Part shown: positions 5,894-9,931 of the stretch, in pieces | How the letters are laid out: each line of letters begins with the position of its first letter | Position numbering within the stretch: position 1 is the first letter of the stretch | NCBI GenBank assembly: GCA_014376915.1 | Contig: JACMQP010000005.1 | Span: forward strand, 1-9,931 | Direction: 5' to 3' | DNA: 9,931 nt | Source: Ramlibacter sp. | Lineage (GTDB): Bacteria > Pseudomonadota > Gammaproteobacteria > Burkholderiales > Burkholderiaceae | Translations under genes and position numbers: made by a program | Notes under the pieces: generated by a model | Database searches by the model: none | What the model was told of the DNA's origin: nothing | The model's input: the letters and a program-made list of their open reading frames with translations, nothing else

Positions 5894-8415
5894 TGAACCT
5901 GTGGTTGCGTCTGTTCGAGCACTACAAGACCTATCACGCGTACGGCCCGTCTCGGCTCAAGTACGTCGGTTACGTCGGCGCAGCCTCCACCCTGCTGTTC
6001 TACTTCATCCGCTTCATGCGACCTGGCGCCAGCGTCGACGACGACCTGGTCCTGCGGGCAGTGGCGCTGGTGCTGTATCTCGGGCTGGCATTCAAGGAGC
6101 AGTGGCCGGAAGCGTGGAAGCGCCACTACATCAGCTATTCATACGGGGTGGTGCTCGCCTGTCTTCCCTGCTTCACGGTCTACACCGCGCTGCAGCGAGG
6201 CGGCGGCATGCCGGCGATTTCCAACTCTTTCATCATTCTGTCGTTCCTGGTACTAGTTACCGACTGGCGCAACACGCTCGTGATGCTCGCGGTTGGGACG
6301 GCAGTGGCAGCCGGGTTCTATTACTTCACGGCGGATGCGCCCCGGATCCCGATGGACCTGATCGCGCAGCTGCCGGCCTATGCGCTGATCGTCATCGGCG
6401 GCAACCTGTTCAAGTTCTCGACTGAGCAGATCGACGCAGAACGCAAGCTGCGCGCGACCCAGGCCCTGGCCGGCTCGATCGCGCACGAGATGCGCAATCC
6501 GCTCAGCCAGATCCGCTACAACCTGGAGCGCATGCAGCAGGCATTGCCGCAGCCCAGCACCTCGCCCGAGCCGCAGATGCTGGGAGTGCGCCAGGTTGAC
6601 GCCCTTTACCGCCATCTGGCGGAAAGCGAACTGGCCGTCAGCCGCGGCCTGCAGGTGATCGCGATGACGCTGGACGAGGTCAGCGCCAAGCCGCTGGACA
6701 GCGCTTCGTTCTCCTATCTGTCGGCCGCGGACGTCTGCCGCAAGGCGGTGCGGGAATACGGCTACGAAAGCGACCAGGACCGGGCCCGCGTCAGCGTCGA
6801 GGTGGTGGAGGACTTCAGCTTCCGCGGCGACGAGACGGCCTATCTGTTCGTGCTGTTCAACCTGATCAAGAACGCTCTGTTTTACCTGCCGCTGCGCGAG
6901 GACGGCCGCGTCTCGATCTCCGTGGAGTGCCACCGGGTCAGGGTACGCGACAACGGGCCCGGCGTGCCGATGGAACTGCTGCCGCGCATGTTCGAACCGT
7001 TTCGCTCGGTCGGCAAGGCCGGGGGCACTGGCCTGGGCCTGGCTTATTGTCAGCGCGTGATGCGGGCTTTCGGCGGCGACATCGCCTGCGAATCGGCTCT
7101 GGGCGAATACACGCAGTTCACCATGCGCCTGCCACCGGTCACCGCCGAAGAAGCGCAGGCCCACAGCAGCGCCGCGCTGGCCCAGGCGCGCGACCTGTTC
7201 CGCGGCAAGCGGCTGCTGGTGGTGGACGACGACGCTGCGCTGCGCACCACCACGCGCCACAAGCTCAGGACGCTGGAAGCTCAGATCGACGAAGCCGCCA
7301 ACGGCCGGCGCGCGCTCGAATTGCTGGCGCGGGAGAAATACGACCTGATCGTGCTGGACTTGAACATGCCGGTGCTGGACGGCTACGCGCTGGCCGAGCG
7401 CATCCGCGACGGCGAGGTGCCGGCCAACCGCGAAGTCTGCATCGTCGCCTACACCAGCGAGCCCACCCATCTGGCGACCGTGAAGACGCAGAAGGCCGGC
7501 ATGGACGCCTTCGTCAGCAAGCCCAGCGCGCAGCTGCCACTGGTGCAGGCGCTGGTGCATGCGTTTCAGCATCCGGCGTCGCGGATCCGGACGGAGGACG
7601 CCATCCTGGCCGGCCGGAAGGTGCTGCTGGCCGACGACAACCCCTACAACCGCAAGGCGATGACGGCCTACCTGCACCAGGCCGGTGTGGACGTGACCGA
7701 GGCGGCCCACGGTCAGGCGGTGGTGGACCTGTTGCGTGGCCGCAGCGACTGGGATGCCATCGTGATGGACATCAACATGCCGGGCATGAGCGGCCTGGAG
7801 GCGGCGCAGGCCATCCGGCAGGGCACGCTGGCCTGCCGCGGCGTGCCGATCATCGCGCTGACCGCCCATTCCGACCAGGCCACGGTGGCCGCGGCGCAAG
7901 CGGCCGGCATCGACGTGTTCCTGACCAAGCCGGTGGACGCCTTCGTGCTCTACGAAAAACTACGGCAACTTGTGGCGCCGGCCCTGGCCCCGGACCCGGC
8001 CCGGGTTGCCTTCGCTCCCCTGGCTGCCACGCCCGGCGGCGGCCCGGCCACGGTCGGCGCCGACCTGCTCGACTTCAAGCGGCTGGAAAGCTACCGCCGC
8101 ATCGGCATGCTCGAGGAACTCCTGAGCGACTACTTCCCGGAAGCGGCGCGACTGATCGACCGGCTCGCCGCCGCCGCCGTGCGCCAGGACCTGCAGGACG
8201 GGCTGGAGGCGCTGCATTCGCTGCTCGGAATGAGCGGCGAGGCCGGCGCCGCGGCCCTGCACCAGCTGGTGCGGCGCATCTATGTTCCGATGGTGGAGGA
8301 GCGTCGCTGGCCGCCGGCCGATGGCTGGCTGGAACAGATCCGGGCTCTTGCGATCCGCACCGACCAGGCCCTGTCCGACTACGGCCGGCACCAGGCCCGG
8401 ACCGCCGCGATCTAG
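5893..8415 (+). CDS. CqsS-like membrane hybrid histidine kinase with two receivers and a C-terminal HPt
   Basis: An 840-residue predicted signal receptor and phosphorelay protein in the inner membrane. Residues 1-175 carry about six hydrophobic segments (roughly 25-41, 52-66, 82-98, 108-122, 127-145 and 157-172). They resemble the sensor part of Vibrio CqsS in layout and in the junction to a SIAHEMRNPLSQ H-box (His198). The kinase core has an N-box with Asn323/Asn327, G1 DNGPG (353-357) and G2 GGTGLGL (377-383). REC1 (about 439-555) has Asp445-447, phosphoacceptor Asp489, Thr521 and Lys543. REC2 (about 576-692) has Asp581/582, Asp626, Thr657 and Lys679. The HPt domain (about 725-825) has His775 in LHSLLGMSG. 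All phosphorelay residues are present, so it should be active. The start at 5893 overlaps the acyltransferase stop (TGATG), with GGAG 8 nt upstream, implying coupling to the synthase. Vibrio CqsS has one receiver and uses separate LuxU as HPt; here the HPt is fused. Ligand identity is not known. Confidence 0.9.
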   Translation: MNLWLRLFEHYKTYHAYGPSRLKYVGYVGAASTLLFYFIRFMRPGASVDDDLVLRAVALVLYLGLAFKEQWPEAWKRHYISYSYGVVLACLPCFTVYTALQRGGGMPAISNSFIILSFLVLVTDWRNTLVMLAVGTAVAAGFYYFTADAPRIPMDLIAQLPAYALIVIGGNLFKFSTEQIDAERKLRATQALAGSIAHEMRNPLSQIRYNLERMQQALPQPSTSPEPQMLGVRQVDALYRHLAESELAVSRGLQVIAMTLDEVSAKPLDSASFSYLSAADVCRKAVREYGYESDQDRARVSVEVVEDFSFRGDETAYLFVLFNLIKNALFYLPLREDGRVSISVECHRVRVRDNGPGVPMELLPRMFEPFRSVGKAGGTGLGLAYCQRVMRAFGGDIACESALGEYTQFTMRLPPVTAEEAQAHSSAALAQARDLFRGKRLLVVDDDAALRTTTRHKLRTLEAQIDEAANGRRALELLAREKYDLIVLDLNMPVLDGYALAERIRDGEVPANREVCIVAYTSEPTHLATVKTQKAGMDAFVSKPSAQLPLVQALVHAFQHPASRIRTEDAILAGRKVLLADDNPYNRKAMTAYLHQAGVDVTEAAHGQAVVDLLRGRSDWDAIVMDINMPGMSGLEAAQAIRQGTLACRGVPIIALTAHSDQATVAAAQAAGIDVFLTKPVDAFVLYEKLRQLVAPALAPDPARVAFAPLAATPGGGPATVGADLLDFKRLESYRRIGMLEELLSDYFPEAARLIDRLAAAAVRQDLQDGLEALHSLLGMSGEAGAAALHQLVRRIYVPMVEERRWPPADGWLEQIRALAIRTDQALSDYGRHQARTAAI

Positions 8416-8424
8416 CGTCGGGGC

Positions 8425-8456
8425 CATTCCAGCATTCCAGCATTCGAGCAGTCCAG
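8425..8456 (+). repeat. Four degenerate 8-bp tandem units between the two kinase genes
   Basis: CATTCCAG, CATTCCAG, CATTCGAG and CAGTCCAG follow one another without gaps: two identical units and two with one mismatch each. They fill most of the 56-nt spacer just before the AGAAGG ribosome binding site (8455-8460). They may be a replication-slippage product that sets the spacing of the two genes. No function is evident. Confidence 0.6.
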
Positions 8457-8471
8457 AAGGTGCCAATTTCG

Positions 8472-9641
8472 ATGTTGCCAGCAGAAGCGTTGGACGAGGC
8501 CCGCTCGATCCTGTTCGTCGACGACGAGGCGTCGTCGCGCAAGTGGTTCGCCCTGACTTTCGGCGACGAGTTCACCGTCGTCACGGCCCCGGGCGTCAGC
8601 GACGCGCTGGCGCTGCTGGGCGAGAGGGGCCATGAATTCGCGGTGCTGGTCACCGACTATCGGATGCCCGAGCAGGACGGCATGAACCTGCTGCGGACGG
8701 TGCAGCGCGACTTCCGCCACCTGGTGCGGCTGCTGGCCACCGCCTACGCCGAAAAGGACGTGGCCATTGCCGCGGTCAACCAGGGCAAGGTGCTGCGGAT
8801 CCTGGAAAAACCGCTGGACGAAGCGCCGACCCGCGAGGCACTGCGCGAAGCGCTGGCCATGCACCGTGCGCAGGCGCTGGAGCGGGCCCTGAACGAAAGC
8901 CGGGTTGCCGCGATGCGAGAGACGCTGGGCTTCCTGGCCCACGAGCTGAACACACCGCTGGCGACCGTGCGCGGCTACGTCACCGCGGTGGTGGTGCGGC
9001 ACCAGTTGGCCGGGCCCGACACGCCGCCCGGCATTGTGCAGTTCCAGGAAGACCATCCCGGCCAGCTGCTCGCGGCGCTGGAGAGCGCCGAGCGCCGTGC
9101 GCTGTACTGCCAGTCGCTCGTGTCGACCTTCGTGCAGTCCGCGCGCGACGCCTATCCCGGCGCCGCGATGCAGACGGTCAGCGCCGCCGGCCTGGTGCGC
9201 AGCCTGCTGGACGAGTATCCGTTCGAGGGCGACGAGCGCTCCTGGCTTGACAGCGAACTGGCCCAGGACTTCATGCTGCCGGGCCGGCGCGACCTGTTGT
9301 ACCTCGTGCTGTGCACCCTGACCAAGAACGCGCTGCTGGTGCTGCGCGGGCGGCCCGAGCCGCGGCTTCGGATCGAGCTCGGGCGCGACGTGCCGGAACG
9401 GGGAGCGGTGCGGGCATGGATCCGCTTCGTCGACAACGGCCCCGGGATCCCGCCCGACGTGCTGCGCAAACTGACGCGTGAGCCTGTCACCACCCGCGCC
9501 AACTCCGGCGGCAACGGCATGGGCCTGATGTTCTGTCTGCGCGTGATGCAGTCGCTAAGCGGCATGATCGAGATCGAATCCGAGTTGGGCGACGGCGCGG
9601 CCGTCTGGCTCTATTTCACCAAGTTCGAGCCAGCCGCCTGA
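8472..9641 (+). CDS. Receiver-histidine kinase protein (REC-HisKA-HATPase), soluble
   Basis: A 389-residue cytoplasmic two-component protein with the receiver first and a kinase as output. The REC domain (about 11-128) has Asp17/Asp18, phosphoacceptor Asp62 in VTDYRMPEQDG, Thr90 and Lys113 in LEKPLD. The VNQGKVLRI segment before the Lys is typical of receivers linked to enzymatic outputs. A helical linker leads to the H-box FLAHELNTPLAT (His157). The ATPase has N-box TKNAL (Asn286), G1 DNGPGIP (321-327) and G2 GGNGMGL (346-352). There are no membrane segments and no DNA-binding domain. ATG 8472 is preferred, with AGAAGG 11 nt upstream; an in-frame GTG at 8460 is possible but sits on the SD. 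The open frame runs far upstream inside the previous gene, but that part is a shadow. Position and tandem layout make it the natural phosphate acceptor of the upstream kinase's HPt (inference). Confidence 0.9.
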   Translation: MLPAEALDEARSILFVDDEASSRKWFALTFGDEFTVVTAPGVSDALALLGERGHEFAVLVTDYRMPEQDGMNLLRTVQRDFRHLVRLLATAYAEKDVAIAAVNQGKVLRILEKPLDEAPTREALREALAMHRAQALERALNESRVAAMRETLGFLAHELNTPLATVRGYVTAVVVRHQLAGPDTPPGIVQFQEDHPGQLLAALESAERRALYCQSLVSTFVQSARDAYPGAAMQTVSAAGLVRSLLDEYPFEGDERSWLDSELAQDFMLPGRRDLLYLVLCTLTKNALLVLRGRPEPRLRIELGRDVPERGAVRAWIRFVDNGPGIPPDVLRKLTREPVTTRANSGGNGMGLMFCLRVMQSLSGMIEIESELGDGAAVWLYFTKFEPAA

Positions 9642-9653
9642 GCCGGCTCGCGG

Positions 9654-9931
9654 TCACGCGGCCGGCAGGCCAGGGCCGTTGTGCAACCGGTAGTCCGACG
9701 GCGACTTGGCGAACCAGCGGCGGCAGGCAGCGCTGAACTCCGCCTCGTCCGGCAGGCCCAGCGCCGCCGGGATGCCGGCCAGCGGCATGTCGGAGCCAGC
9801 CAGGTACTCCTGGGCCAGTTCGCGCCGCACCTGGTCGGCCAGGTCGTCCATCGACCTGCGTTCCGCTCGCAGCTGGCGCGCCAGCGCGGCCTCGGTCAGG
9901 CCGATGCTGGCGGCAATGGCGCTTTCCACCG
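9654..9931 (-). CDS. AraC-family transcriptional regulator, C-terminal part (N-terminus beyond window)
   Basis: The last 91 or so residues of an AraC/XylS-type DNA-binding domain, reading leftward and open to the window edge. The first helix-turn-helix corresponds to AIAASIGLTEAALARQL followed by RRELAQEYL. The second is PLAGIPAALGLPDEAEFSAACRRWFAKSPSDYR, which carries the family hallmark LG..DEA.FS.A.RRWF..SPS.YR. The GTG near 9929 is internal to the domain and is not a real start, so the gene continues to the right. It converges on the receiver-kinase gene with only 12 nt between stop codons, and no hairpin terminator is seen in that gap. Effector and targets are unknown; linkage to the signalling cluster is by proximity only. 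Confidence 0.88.
   Translation of the reverse strand, partial: VESAIAASIGLTEAALARQLRAERRSMDDLADQVRRELAQEYLAGSDMPLAGIPAALGLPDEAEFSAACRRWFAKSPSDYRLHNGPGLPAA

Noticed and set aside
6253..7899. 548-codon - strand open frame opposite the membrane kinase
   Set aside because: His/Arg/Gln-rich shadow with no motifs; the + strand has every phosphorelay residue in frame.
6927..8471. Very long open frame joining upstream of the receiver-kinase
   Set aside because: It is a GC-rich shadow frame over the membrane kinase, with Arg/Gly/Ala-rich composition and no recognisable domains. Real coding of this frame begins at 8472.
1..9931. tRNA, rRNA, CRISPR array, insertion sequence or attachment site
   Set aside because: No cloverleaf-like or rRNA-like sequence, no regularly spaced long direct repeats, no transposase or integrase reading frame and no flanking terminal repeats were seen. 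The window looks like ordinary chromosome.

Overview
The window is GC-rich, gene-dense bacterial chromosome. The cluster selO-msrB-yciB-bolA-parvulin and the general style of the proteins point to a betaproteobacterium, most likely in the Burkholderiales and perhaps Oxalobacteraceae (Massilia/Janthinobacterium-like). This assignment is inferred from gene order and protein character, not from a database match.

Left part (1-4880). The window opens inside a large-subunit KatE (HPII-type) catalase on the + strand, with its N-terminus missing. A perfect 15-bp bidirectional hairpin terminator (1287-1320) separates it from a convergent five-gene set on the - strand. In transcription order this set is selO (protein AMPylase), msrB (methionine-R-sulfoxide reductase), yciB (inner-membrane septation/envelope protein), bolA, and a secreted parvulin-type prolyl isomerase. 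The first four are joined by 4-nt overlaps or a 7-nt gap, and the fifth follows after 49 nt. These are housekeeping genes for redox protection and envelope maintenance.

Middle (4881-5129). A 249-bp divergent control region, more AT-rich than the genes, separates selO from the right-hand cluster. It holds a strong ribosome binding site for the + strand gene, a TTTAAT -10-like box, and a dyad overlapping that box.

Right part (5130-9641). Three + strand genes look like a self-contained cell-cell signalling module. The first encodes a FeeM/LuxI-type N-acyltransferase, a candidate signal synthase, whose reading frame is broken by one base at an A8 tract. The second, overlapping it as TGATG, encodes a CqsS-like multi-pass membrane hybrid histidine kinase with two receiver domains and a C-terminal HPt domain. 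The third encodes a soluble receiver-histidine kinase protein with no DNA-binding domain. The expected CqsS partner, the CqsA aminotransferase-like synthase, is absent from the window. The working model is that the acyltransferase makes an acylated signal, the membrane kinase detects it and relays phosphate internally to HPt, and the receiver-kinase accepts it. An AraC-family regulator is encoded convergently at the right edge and is cut by the window end.

The main novelty candidate is this acyltransferase plus CqsS-like kinase plus receiver-kinase operon, together with the frameshift in its first gene.
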